This document shows positions 41,129 through 48,570 of a stretch of 64,000 nucleotides of DNA, piece after piece. The stretch is from Oscillospiraceae bacterium (GTDB taxonomy: Bacteria > Bacillota > Clostridia > Oscillospirales > Ruminococcaceae), in contig JAFVOU010000007.1 in the NCBI GenBank assembly GCA_017505635.1, positions 1 through 64,000 on the forward strand. The letters are read 5' to 3'. The notes under the pieces were generated by a model. The model searched no databases. It was not told the DNA's origin and saw only the letters and a program-made list of their open reading frames with translations. The number at the start of each line of letters is the position of its first letter. The stretch's first letter is position 1. The position numbers and the translations under genes were made by a program.

Positions 41129-42544
41129 TCAGGCTTTGCCTCTCTTTCTTTTTGTCAGACCTTTAAGCAGCTGAAGCGCAAAGCCCAGCAAAGGTTTTAT
41201 ATTTACTGCCATAATAAGCAGGGTGATAACAATGCTTATAATAACATTATGATGTATGCCGGCAATCATTGCATAACTCATACCGCCGGTAAGTGCAACA
41301 TTTATAATAAGCTGAATTGGTGAAATATTTATGTCAATAAATTTGCGGGTGTTGATTGCACGCAGGGCAAAAACCAGCACATAACTTGCAAAGGTTGCTA
41401 TTGCGGCACCCTGTGCACCAATTTTTGGAATAAGAATAAGGTTAAGTGCAATGTTGGCAACTGCACCGGCAGACATTGTTGCAAGGTTTAAGCCGCCGCG
41501 TTTTTCCACCATATAGATGCTTGTCATAAAGGTGGAGAAGCAGGCAAATATTGTTGCCATAATCAGCACAGGCACAAAGGTCCAGGCTTCAAAATAGGCT
41601 TCGTCAGCCAGCAGTTTAATCAGCGGTTTGCACAGCAGTATTATGCCTGCACCGCCGATAAATACAACACTCTGGTATGCCTTGAATACATTGCCGAAGA
41701 AACGGCTTGTGTGCTTTTCGCCGCTTTCCTTGACAGCGCTTATCTGCCATGCTTCAAGGAAGATTGTGGCAAACACGTTTATGATACTTGGCAGCTTGTA
41801 GCTGATATCGTAGATGCCGTTAACTGTATCACCGCAGAAATATGCAACAAGATAGCGGTCACTTACGTTGGTAATCCACCAGGCAATGCTTGCAGGGATA
41901 AGGGGCAGGCAGTATTTAAGCATCTCTTTTGCCACTTCCTTGTCCAGTTTGGAAATGTCAAAGTATCTCCATACAGAAGTTATAACGCTTAAAAATACAA
42001 CACTCAAAAAGTCTGCGCCGATAATGGCAGCAATATACCCCATTGCGCCCCAGCGGAATTTAAGCAGGAAAACACATACAAGAATAAGTGTGTTCACCGT
42101 TGCAAGTATGCCGTCAAAGGCATACAGTTTTGTGTAGGTTTTTGCACGGACAAACTGCTGCACAAGGGTGCGGCTGCAGCTCATAAGCAGATAGAGATAC
42201 AGCATCCAGATGTACTTGTGGATAAATTCCACACGGTTTAAAAGCGGAAATGCGGCGATAAGCAGCAGATATCCCGCACCGAGAGTAAACACACCTGTGG
42301 TGAAAACCGTGCGCTTTGAATATTTGTCGTCAAGACCAAAACGGATAATACTGTTGGAGATGCCAAGGCTTACCAGCGGGATAAGCAGGTTTGCTGTCTG
42401 CATCATCAGGCTGACATCGCTGTTTTCGGCAGGAGAAAGCACTGCTGTGTAGATTGGCATAAGCAGAAACACCAGAAATTTACTGCTGAAACTGCTTATA
42501 AAAAACAGCACCGTATTGGAAAATAAAAACTTGTATCGGTTCAT
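41129..42544 (-). CDS. Oligosaccharide flippase (MATE/MVF superfamily)
   Basis: A 471-residue membrane protein with about fourteen helices, matching polysaccharide-biosynthesis flippases (Wzx/RfbX-like). It starts MNRYKFLFSNTVLFFISSFS, then FLLMPIYTAVLSPAENSDVS, LGISNSIIRFGLDD and a central ISAVKESGEKHTSRFFGNVF loop. It should flip a lipid-linked oligosaccharide across the membrane for capsule or cell-wall polymer assembly. AAGGACAG precedes the ATG. It is the first gene of the leftward operon. A glycosyltransferase gene is divergent, 230 bp away, and may serve the same pathway. Confidence 0.85.
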   Translation of the reverse strand: MNRYKFLFSNTVLFFISSFSSKFLVFLLMPIYTAVLSPAENSDVSLMMQTANLLIPLVSLGISNSIIRFGLDDKYSKRTVFTTGVFTLGAGYLLLIAAFPLLNRVEFIHKYIWMLYLYLLMSCSRTLVQQFVRAKTYTKLYAFDGILATVNTLILVCVFLLKFRWGAMGYIAAIIGADFLSVVFLSVITSVWRYFDISKLDKEVAKEMLKYCLPLIPASIAWWITNVSDRYLVAYFCGDTVNGIYDISYKLPSIINVFATIFLEAWQISAVKESGEKHTSRFFGNVFKAYQSVVFIGGAGIILLCKPLIKLLADEAYFEAWTFVPVLIMATIFACFSTFMTSIYMVEKRGGLNLATMSAGAVANIALNLILIPKIGAQGAAIATFASYVLVFALRAINTRKFIDINISPIQLIINVALTGGMSYAMIAGIHHNVIISIVITLLIMAVNIKPLLGFALQLLKGLTKRKRGKA

Positions 42545-42774
42545 TTATACTGTCCTTATAATTAAATAAAACAATAAAATACTTTATTACATACTATAAC
42601 CAATATATCATATCATAAAAGAAATGCTTTTGCAATTTTTAAAAGGTGAAATTTGTTGATTTGTATGGCGCAAAATACTGTTTTTCATAAAAGTTGCAAC
42701 AATGGGCAGTATATGATAAACTGTTATGTTAGAAAGATATGTTTATACCCACAAATTTTCTTCAGGAGAATTGT

Positions 42775-43767
42775 ATGAAAGCAAGTATTATCATACCAAA
42801 CTTAAACGGTGAAGGCTGGATTGAAGATTCCATCCGCAGCTGTATCAATCAGAAATTCAATGCCGAATACGAAATTATAGTTATAGACAACGGTTCAAAG
42901 GACCGTTCGGTGGAAATTATCAAGGAATGTGCAAAGGATTTTGAAAACTTTATCCTTATCTGCAACGACACCAACACAGGCTTTGACCACGCGGTTAATC
43001 AGGGCATCGAGGCTTCAAAAGCGGAATATGCCGTTATGTTCAACAACGATGCATTTGCCGAACCTGACTGGCTGCAGGTGCTTGTGGATACAGCCGACAG
43101 CGACAAAAAAATATTCTCTGTTGGCGGTCTTATGGTGCAGCACTTCAACCGCCACCTTGCCGATGATGCAAGTGACTATGTGCCTTTGTTCGGCTGGACC
43201 TGCAAACGCGGTGACGGCTTGAAACGTGAAAGATACAACAAAACCGAACGCGTGTTCTCCAACTGCGGAGGTGCGGCACTTTACCGCAGAAGCATCCTTG
43301 ACGAAATAGGCTGGTTTGACGAAGCATTCTTTGCCTACGGCGAAGACGTTGACCTTGGCTGGCGCGGCAACAATGCAGGCTATAAAAACATCTACAACCC
43401 AAATGCTGTTTGCTACCACATCTGCAGCGCAACAACAGGGGGCAGATACAACGATTTCAAGGCGGAAAAAAGCGGACAGAACACACTCTTGCTGCTGTAC
43501 AAAAATCAGCCTCTGCTTATGCTTATAATCAACTTTCCGTTCCAGTTTATAGGCTATCTGCCAAAGGTGGCAATGTACTATGCACGCGGCTTTGGCAAAC
43601 CGTTTATGAAAGGTACAATCAAGGGCATAAAGATGCGCAGGGAAGTGGAAAAATATCCTTTTAAATGGAAAAACCTTGGCAGTTATCTCTGGGTGGAATG
43701 GACAATGTTCAAACACTGCTTTACATATGTCAACTACCGTGTAAGAAGATTTTTTGGCTGGATTTAA
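42775..43767 (+). CDS. Family 2 glycosyltransferase
   Basis: A 330-residue GT2 enzyme. The GT-A fold starts KASIIIPNLNGEGWIEDSIR. NGSKDRSVEII is the nucleotide-binding turn, MFNNDAFAEPDWL provides the DXD-like metal site, and GWFDEAFFAYGEDVDLGWRG is the acceptor/catalytic motif of rhamnosyltransferase-like GT2s. A C-terminal hydrophobic stretch (LLMLIINFPFQFIGYL) may attach it to the membrane. AGGAG supports the ATG at 42775 over the in-frame ATG at 42739. It is a single-gene unit, divergent from the flippase gene. Confidence 0.88.
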   Translation: MKASIIIPNLNGEGWIEDSIRSCINQKFNAEYEIIVIDNGSKDRSVEIIKECAKDFENFILICNDTNTGFDHAVNQGIEASKAEYAVMFNNDAFAEPDWLQVLVDTADSDKKIFSVGGLMVQHFNRHLADDASDYVPLFGWTCKRGDGLKRERYNKTERVFSNCGGAALYRRSILDEIGWFDEAFFAYGEDVDLGWRGNNAGYKNIYNPNAVCYHICSATTGGRYNDFKAEKSGQNTLLLLYKNQPLLMLIINFPFQFIGYLPKVAMYYARGFGKPFMKGTIKGIKMRREVEKYPFKWKNLGSYLWVEWTMFKHCFTYVNYRVRRFFGWI

Positions 43768-43795
43768 ACCTTGTTAAAACTGAACAACAAAAAAT

Positions 43796-43834
43796 ATGTC
43801 ATTCTGCATTTTTGCGGAATGACATTTTGTTTTA
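43796..43834 (+). terminator. TGTCATTC-type hairpin terminator
   Basis: ATGTCATTC / GAATGACAT around a short GC-rich loop, then TTTTGTTTT. It is shared by the converging glycosyltransferase and hydrolase genes and is related to the hairpin at 35220 and the arms of the element at 30943. Confidence 0.7.
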
Positions 43835-43841
43835 TGTATTT

Positions 43842-44822
43842 TTAATTTTCTTTTGCTGTCGGATTTGTAATAAGTGTGGTCGGCACACCGTTGCGGGTGT
43901 AAAAATCACATACTTCGCGGAAATATTTTTCGTTGTCCAGCAGATAAGCAAGACCGTGACCTTCGCCCTCCATTGTCACAAGGCGCTTTGGTGACCTGCA
44001 GGCATCAAACAGTTTTCTGCTCATATAACAGGGCACAAAATCGTCCCCTTCACTGTGAACAAACAGCACGGGCAAGGTGCAGCTTTCCATAGCTTTCAGG
44101 GCAGAATATTCATCAGGGTCAAAACCGCCGTAAAGCTTTGCACCAAGCTTTATAAAAGGATAAAGCAGGTTTACAGGCAGATGAAGGTCTTTGCCGCATT
44201 TTTTTATAATCTCTTCCGCTGTGGTAAAACCGCAGTCGGCAAGAATGCCCTTTACATTCGGCGGCAAAGGTCTGCCTGCCGCCATAAGCACTGTGGAGGC
44301 ACCCATGGATATACCTGTCAGTAAAAGTGGAACATCGCTGCCAAACTGCTGTGTGGCAAAATCCACCCAGCTTAAACAGTCGCGGTGTTCCTTTATGCCA
44401 AAGGTAATAATGTGCCCTCCGCTTTTGCAGGTTGTGCGCTGGTCCACAATAAGGGCGTTTCTGCCAAGGGCAAAGCAACGCTGCAGTCCGCCGCTCAAAT
44501 CGCGTTCTGCGCTGCCGCGGTAGCCGTGAAACATAATCTCGGTTGCCGCCCCTTTTTTGTATTCATAATATGTACCATGCAAGGTAATGCCGTCAAAGGC
44601 TTTTATATAAAAATCCTCGTGGGGACGGCTGCGGGCATCCTTTATCCAGCTTTTCATCATTTCATGATAAGGTCGGTACACCTTTCCGCCGGGCACAGGC
44701 AGCACATCGGGGTCAGGCTTTCTGATTCTTGGTACAAAAAATACCGGGATAAAGCATAACAGCGATAAAAGCAGAACAGCGGCAGCAACTATAACCGCGG
44801 CAATGACAAGTTTTGTAAACAT
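43842..44822 (-). CDS. Membrane-anchored alpha/beta hydrolase
   Basis: A 326-residue protein with an N-terminal transmembrane helix (about 4-30) and an alpha/beta hydrolase domain of the YqkD/BAAT type. Nucleophile elbow GISMGAS, acid Asp in HSEGDDFV and base His in EGEGHGLAY are all present, with EIMFHGYRGSAERDLSGG giving the oxyanion loop. Substrates of this family are unknown; esterase or thioesterase activity is usual. AAGGACTGATTT supports the start at 44822; the upstream in-frame ATG at 44864 has no RBS. Single-gene unit. Confidence 0.85.
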   Translation of the reverse strand: MFTKLVIAAVIVAAAVLLLSLLCFIPVFFVPRIRKPDPDVLPVPGGKVYRPYHEMMKSWIKDARSRPHEDFYIKAFDGITLHGTYYEYKKGAATEIMFHGYRGSAERDLSGGLQRCFALGRNALIVDQRTTCKSGGHIITFGIKEHRDCLSWVDFATQQFGSDVPLLLTGISMGASTVLMAAGRPLPPNVKGILADCGFTTAEEIIKKCGKDLHLPVNLLYPFIKLGAKLYGGFDPDEYSALKAMESCTLPVLFVHSEGDDFVPCYMSRKLFDACRSPKRLVTMEGEGHGLAYLLDNEKYFREVCDFYTRNGVPTTLITNPTAKEN

Positions 44823-44881
44823 ATAAATCAGTCCTTTTTTATAATGGTACATTATAAAATGCAAATAAAATATAATGGTAA

Positions 44882-44908
44882 AAAAAGCGGACGTTTTGTC
44901 CGCTTTTT
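44882..44908 (-). terminator. Bidirectional terminator
   Basis: AAAAAGCGGAC / GTCCGCTTTTT, a perfect stem with a 5-base loop, 10 bp past the stop of the leftward DUF896 gene. Confidence 0.8.
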
Positions 44909-44917
44909 GTCTGATGA

Positions 44918-45127
44918 TTATTTTTTCTTTCTGAATTCTGTCAGAGGAATGGTTTCACCGTCTTCGTATTTGATGTCGGTGTTTTCAAGCTGCTGACGGA
45001 AGCTTTTGCGAAATTCGGCAATATATTCTGCGCGCAGCTGCTGCTGTTCAAGCTTTTCAGCCTCTGTAAGACCGCTTTCTCTTGATTTTTTTGCAAGTGC
45101 ATTTATTCTTTCCAAACGATTATCCAC
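44918..45127 (-). CDS. DUF896 (UPF0291) protein
   Basis: A 69-residue protein typical of DUF896/YnzC: MDNRLERINALAKKSRESGL, then TEAEKLEQQQLRAEYI and AEFRKSFRQQLENT. The fold is a helical hairpin. Bacillus relatives are small SOS- or stress-linked proteins without a proven biochemical role. The start is GTG behind AAAAAGGAG. Single gene with its own terminator. The 45128-45339 gap upstream is A+T-rich and carries the divergent promoters. Confidence 0.9.
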   Translation of the reverse strand: MDNRLERINALAKKSRESGLTEAEKLEQQQLRAEYIAEFRKSFRQQLENTDIKYEDGETIPLTEFRKKK

Positions 45128-45339
45128 AAAAAATTCTCCTTTTTAACACAAAACAGTGGTTATATTATTTATATATCTGATTTTAATTTAAAATTTGTGC
45201 GTACAATATATATTAACACATACTTTGTGAAAATGCAAAATATATATTGATTTATTGCAGTATATGGTATATACTTGATATATAGTTTTTAAAACCATAT
45301 CTTAAAATATTTATGATTATATAGAACGGAGAATACAGA

Positions 45340-45996
45340 ATGTCTGCAAAACCAATGAAAAGATATACAGTGGGCGAAGAGGTTTTCAACAGTGTAAGCC
45401 ATGGCGTAGGTGCCCTGCTTGCAGTGGTGGGTGCAAGTGTTATCGTCACCCTTGCTGTCTGTTTTGGCGACACCGTTGCGGTGCTTTCCAGCCTTGTTTA
45501 CGGTCTGTCTCTTGTGGTGCTTTACACAATGTCAACTTTGTACCACGCTTTTCCTTTCGAAAAGGTAAAGAAAATCTTCCGCATATTTGACCACACATCA
45601 ATATTTATCCTTATCGCAGGCAGCTATACACCTTTCTGCCTTCTGGCTTTAAGAGGAAATCCAAAAGGTGCGTTAGTTGCAGCTGTGGTCTGGCTGTGTG
45701 CCATAGGCGGTATAGTTATGAACGCTGTAAGCCTTGAAAAAACCGAAAAACTTTCCCTTGTCCTGTACATTATTATGGGCTGGGCGGTAGTTGTGGTTAT
45801 CAGGGATATAGTTGCAGCACTTGCAGGTCCTGCATTCTGGCTTCTGCTGGCAGGCGGGCTGAGCTATACAGGCGGCATAATTTTTTACAAGCTTAAATTC
45901 CGCTATATGCACAGCATATGGCATCTGTTTGTGCTTGCCGGCAGTGTGCTGCACTATCTGTGCATTGTAATCTATGTGCTGCCAATGAGTTTCTGA
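45340..45996 (+). CDS. Hemolysin III/PAQR-family membrane protein (TrhA-like)
   Basis: A 218-residue protein with seven predicted helices. The PAQR/HlyIII signature is complete: EEVFNSVSHGVGALLAVVGA at the start, TMSTLYHAFPFEKVKKIFRI, FDHTSIFILIAGSYTPFCL, and MHSIWHLFVLAGSVLHYL at the end. The conserved Ser/His/Asp residues in these segments bind zinc in the family. Bacterial members affect membrane-lipid and fatty-acid homeostasis. CGGAGAATACAG precedes the ATG. It is a single-gene unit with a terminator. Confidence 0.92.
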   Translation: MSAKPMKRYTVGEEVFNSVSHGVGALLAVVGASVIVTLAVCFGDTVAVLSSLVYGLSLVVLYTMSTLYHAFPFEKVKKIFRIFDHTSIFILIAGSYTPFCLLALRGNPKGALVAAVVWLCAIGGIVMNAVSLEKTEKLSLVLYIIMGWAVVVVIRDIVAALAGPAFWLLLAGGLSYTGGIIFYKLKFRYMHSIWHLFVLAGSVLHYLCIVIYVLPMSF

Positions 45997-46015
45997 TTGT
46001 GAATAATATACACAG

Positions 46016-46043
46016 CGGGGTTATGCAGATAACCCCGTTTTGT
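46016..46043 (+). terminator. Terminator after hemolysin III gene
   Basis: CGGGGTTAT / ATAACCCCG with a 4-base loop and TTTTG following. Confidence 0.8.
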
Positions 46044-46179
46044 GTAAAAAACATTTAACGATACATAATATTGACAATCTGTTAACAATTAGGCCAAATA
46101 TGAACAATTTCTGCAGAAAACGTTTTTAGTTATTTAATATTTGTTTAACACACCTTACACAAATAGGGCGTATACTTAT

Positions 46180-46281
46180 AACTGTAAAAGGAAGCAAGCC
46201 AAAATACAAAATAAAAATTTTTCTCTCCTCTTAATAAAATATACTTTCCCTGTAAAAACGTCCGCCGCAACGGACGTTTTT
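46180..46281 (+). ncRNA. Possible small RNA ending in a perfect terminator
   Basis: AAAAACGTCCG / CGGACGTTTTT (46254-46281) is a strong terminator with no protein gene upstream on the + strand: the hemolysin III gene already ended at its own terminator. TATACT/TATAAC-like -10 sequences near 46170 precede a GTAAAAGGAAG stretch. A ~100-nt transcript would fit. Alternatively the hairpin is a boundary or serves the opposite strand. The rest of 45997-46350 shows nothing else. Confidence 0.3.
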
Positions 46282-46350
46282 ACTTTTGTTGCCACTTTGA
46301 AAATTGTATGATAAAATATGTATGTATCAAAATTCCGAAAGGATAATGCT

Positions 46351-46716
46351 ATGGAACATATACACAGCTGCAGCTGCTGTCCGCTGCACGAAAATGCGGT
46401 GCATACAGCGCTGGAAAATATGCCGCAGGATAACGAGATAGATGCCCTCAGTGCATTTTTCAAGATGATGGGGGACCCTACCCGAATAAAAATGATGTGT
46501 GTTATGGCACAGGGCGAAATGTGTGTACAGGATATTGCATCGGCACTGGATATGACCAAATCTGCAATCAGTCACCAGCTCAGCGGTTTAAAGGAAAACA
46601 AAATTGTAAAAAGCCGCAGAGAAGGCAAAAATGTTTTCTATTCCATAGATGATGACCATGTGCATACAGTGCTCAATATTGCCATGACCCATGTAAAACA
46701 CAAAGCGGAAGAATAA
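46351..46716 (+). CDS. ArsR/SmtB-family metal-sensing repressor
   Basis: A 121-residue winged-helix repressor. The N-terminal HSCSCCPLHE offers three Cys, like the metal site of CadC. GDPTRIKMMCVMAQGEMCVQDIA contains the family Cys region, DMTKSAISHQLSGLKENKIV is the recognition helix, and DDDHVHTVLNIAMTHVKHK gives the Asp/His/His/His zinc site of the last helix. It should release DNA on binding Zn, Cd or Pb. AAAGGATAATGCT sets the ATG at 46351. A matching operator lies at 48191-48220, before the HMA/P-type ATPase operon, its likely target. Confidence 0.9.
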   Translation: MEHIHSCSCCPLHENAVHTALENMPQDNEIDALSAFFKMMGDPTRIKMMCVMAQGEMCVQDIASALDMTKSAISHQLSGLKENKIVKSRREGKNVFYSIDDDHVHTVLNIAMTHVKHKAEE

Positions 46717-46729
46717 TATCATAAAAATC

Positions 46730-46756
46730 AAAGGACGGCGTATGCCGTCCTTTTTT
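46730..46756 (+). terminator. Terminator after ArsR-family gene
   Basis: AAAGGACGGC / GCCGTCCTTT with a 4-base loop, then three more T. It is placed between converging genes and can serve both. Confidence 0.85.
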
Positions 46757-46766
46757 GCTGCGGTGA

Positions 46767-47987
46767 TTATTGCTTTTGTTTTATCAGTCCGTTAAGTGCC
46801 ATAACAATGTGCGGTGCCGCTGCAATAAATGCCAAAGACAAAAATACACTGCCGTTGTTAAGCTGTGCCAGACAGCTGCCCATACCGTCAAATTTTCTGT
46901 TTATAAGGCAAAAAGCGGAGATGCTGTGATAAATCCATAAAGGCACAATGCATATTGCACACACTTTGCGGCTGTGTCTGCCGCGGGTAAAAACTATAAA
47001 CAAAGCGGCGACAACAAGTATAAGTGCAGTATAAATAATATTATATACATTAATTTTGTTAATCACAGCTATAACTTTCGGGGTTTCAAGCCAGAAAGCA
47101 TACATATGTGCTTCGTTTTTTAAAATAACAGCCCCTACAAATCCGTAATAAACTGTGTGCAGAATTCCCAAAAGGGCAATTGCAGCAGATGTTGTATAAA
47201 CTGAATTGCTGAAAGTTTTTCTTTTTTCACTTACCGCTATATTTATTACAACAGATAAAAAGTAAACAAAAGCACGAGATATTACGGTGGAATTGTTGAA
47301 CTGTACAGATATTCCGTATTTTACTGCTGATGCGCCAAGCATTTCTGCCATAATTGTGCACAGGTCGTTCAAACGGTTGCCAAGGGCATATCCGTATATA
47401 TGCCAGAACAGAAAAATAAAATATATACCGCTTACAGCAGCAAAGATAAAAACTTTATCAAGATTACCTTCAAAGGTGTTACAATCTGTATCGCACAGCA
47501 TAAGTCTGTGTTTTTTTATATTCATTGAAAAAACAAAATAAACGGCAACAATCAGAAAACTGAAAAACAACGGTCTGTACTGCCACGGCATAATACTTAT
47601 GTAATTGCCCAGAACTGTAATTTGTCCGAAAAGACAAAAGAAAACAGAAAAAAGCACGGAGATTATGGCGATAATATATTTAAAATTTATTTTGTTTACC
47701 AGCACAGAGGCATAACTGGAGGAAGTTTTTTCATTATCCGTGTGCAGCGCATATCCGGATTTTTCCTTGTCTGATGCTGTATTGTTGCCGCAGAACAGAT
47801 AATCAATGCTTATGTCGAGAACAAAGGCAATCTGAGGAACAAGGCTTATATCGGGCAGACTTTCGTTTCTTTCCCATTTGCTTACTGCTTTGTCACTCAC
47901 GCCAAGTTTTTCGGCAAGGTCTTTCTGGGTAAGCCCAAGGACTTTGCGTTTTTCTTTTATAACATTGCCCATTGTAATGTTTTCCAT
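46767..47987 (-). CDS. XRE-type HTH regulator with membrane domain
   Basis: A 406-residue protein. Residues 7-65 are an XRE HTH (VIKEKRKVLGLTQKDLAEKL, GVSDKAVSKWERNESLPDIS) followed by ISIDYLFCGNN. Residues ~100-400 contain about eight hydrophobic helices. This is the architecture of membrane-bound XRE regulators of Clostridia that may report on envelope conditions. GGAGGTCGGCCT precedes the ATG. Its promoter region faces the heavy-metal operon and contains an inverted repeat at 48103-48123. No metal-binding motif is visible, so a role in the adjacent metal operon is not implied by sequence. Confidence 0.82.
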   Translation of the reverse strand: MENITMGNVIKEKRKVLGLTQKDLAEKLGVSDKAVSKWERNESLPDISLVPQIAFVLDISIDYLFCGNNTASDKEKSGYALHTDNEKTSSSYASVLVNKINFKYIIAIISVLFSVFFCLFGQITVLGNYISIMPWQYRPLFFSFLIVAVYFVFSMNIKKHRLMLCDTDCNTFEGNLDKVFIFAAVSGIYFIFLFWHIYGYALGNRLNDLCTIMAEMLGASAVKYGISVQFNNSTVISRAFVYFLSVVINIAVSEKRKTFSNSVYTTSAAIALLGILHTVYYGFVGAVILKNEAHMYAFWLETPKVIAVINKINVYNIIYTALILVVAALFIVFTRGRHSRKVCAICIVPLWIYHSISAFCLINRKFDGMGSCLAQLNNGSVFLSLAFIAAAPHIVMALNGLIKQKQ

Positions 47988-48102
47988 AGGCCGACCTCCG
48001 TTTGGGGAATAAGGGTATGATGCTTTTTTGCTGTAACGGTAAAACTGTTATGATGATATTATAGCACACTACTGTTATATGTACACCCATAGGCTGTGGG
48101 AT

Positions 48103-48123
48103 AACTCTACCGGCAGTAGAGTT
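48103..48123. promoter_or_regulatory. Inverted repeat in divergent promoter region
   Basis: AACTCTAC / GTAGAGTT flanks a 5-base CGGCA spacer between the XRE membrane regulator and the metal operon. It is a candidate operator for the XRE regulator; it differs clearly from the ArsR-type site nearby. Confidence 0.4.
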
Positions 48124-48153
48124 GATAGTTCGCAGTATGTTCAGTAAAAAATA

Positions 48154-48220
48154 TTGACAAATTAAATGTGTTTCAACTATAATATAAGCACAAACAGTTG
48201 AACAACTGCTCAACTGTTTG
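48154..48220 (+). promoter_or_regulatory. Metal operon promoter with ArsR-type operator
   Basis: TTGACA (48154-48159) and TATAAT (48178-48183) are 18 bp apart. CAAACAGTTGA and TCAACTGTTTG (48191-48220) form a perfect 11-bp inverted repeat with an 8-base centre. The core TGAACAACTGCTCA follows the SmtB/CadC pattern TGAACA-x-x-T-x-x-TCA. Its position just after the -10 would block transcription when repressor is bound. Confidence 0.75.
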
Positions 48221-48247
48221 CAAAAATACATACAAGAGGAAACAGCT

Positions 48248-48469
48248 ATGACAAAAACATACCGTCTTACAGGTCTCTGCTGTGCAAACTGTGCGGCAAG
48301 AATGGAACGACTTATCGAAAAAATAGACACAGTAAACGAGGTTACCCTCAATTTTATGACAACAAAGCTGATTGTTGATATGGACGAAAACGGTGTTGAA
48401 GCTACCGAAGAAAAAATTATGGCAGCTATTGCAAAGGTAAGCCGTGAAGTGGTGATGACAAGGGCTTAA
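48248..48469 (+). CDS. Stand-alone heavy-metal-associated (HMA) domain protein
   Basis: A 73-residue ferredoxin-like HMA domain. It has TYRLTGLCCANCAARMERLI with the metal-binding CxxC (GLCCANC, with one extra Cys), then VNEVTLNFMTTKLIVDMDEN and a final helix. Such domains carry Cu, Zn or Cd as chaperones or sit at the N-terminus of P-type ATPases. Here it is a separate gene before an ATPase that has no HMA domain of its own, so it probably acts as the ATPase's detached domain. ACAAGAGGAAACAGCT precedes the ATG. It is directly under the ArsR-type operator. Confidence 0.9.
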   Translation: MTKTYRLTGLCCANCAARMERLIEKIDTVNEVTLNFMTTKLIVDMDENGVEATEEKIMAAIAKVSREVVMTRA

Positions 48470-48508
48470 CTGTTTATACAGCGGTTATTATTTTTATATT
48501 ACTAAAAT

Positions 48509-48554
48509 GGGCGCACAGCAGGGAATGCAGGTAAATCTGCGCCTTTTTTGCGCC
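48509..48554 (+). terminator. Internal hairpin between HMA and ATPase genes
   Basis: GGCGCA (48510-48515) can pair with TGCGCC at 48538-48543, followed by six T, a terminator shape. It can also pair with a second TGCGCC at 48549-48554. The hairpin lies in a continuous two-gene unit, so it may be a partial terminator or attenuator lowering ATPase relative to HMA protein. Confidence 0.5.
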
Positions 48555-48570
48555 TTTACGGAGATTTTAT

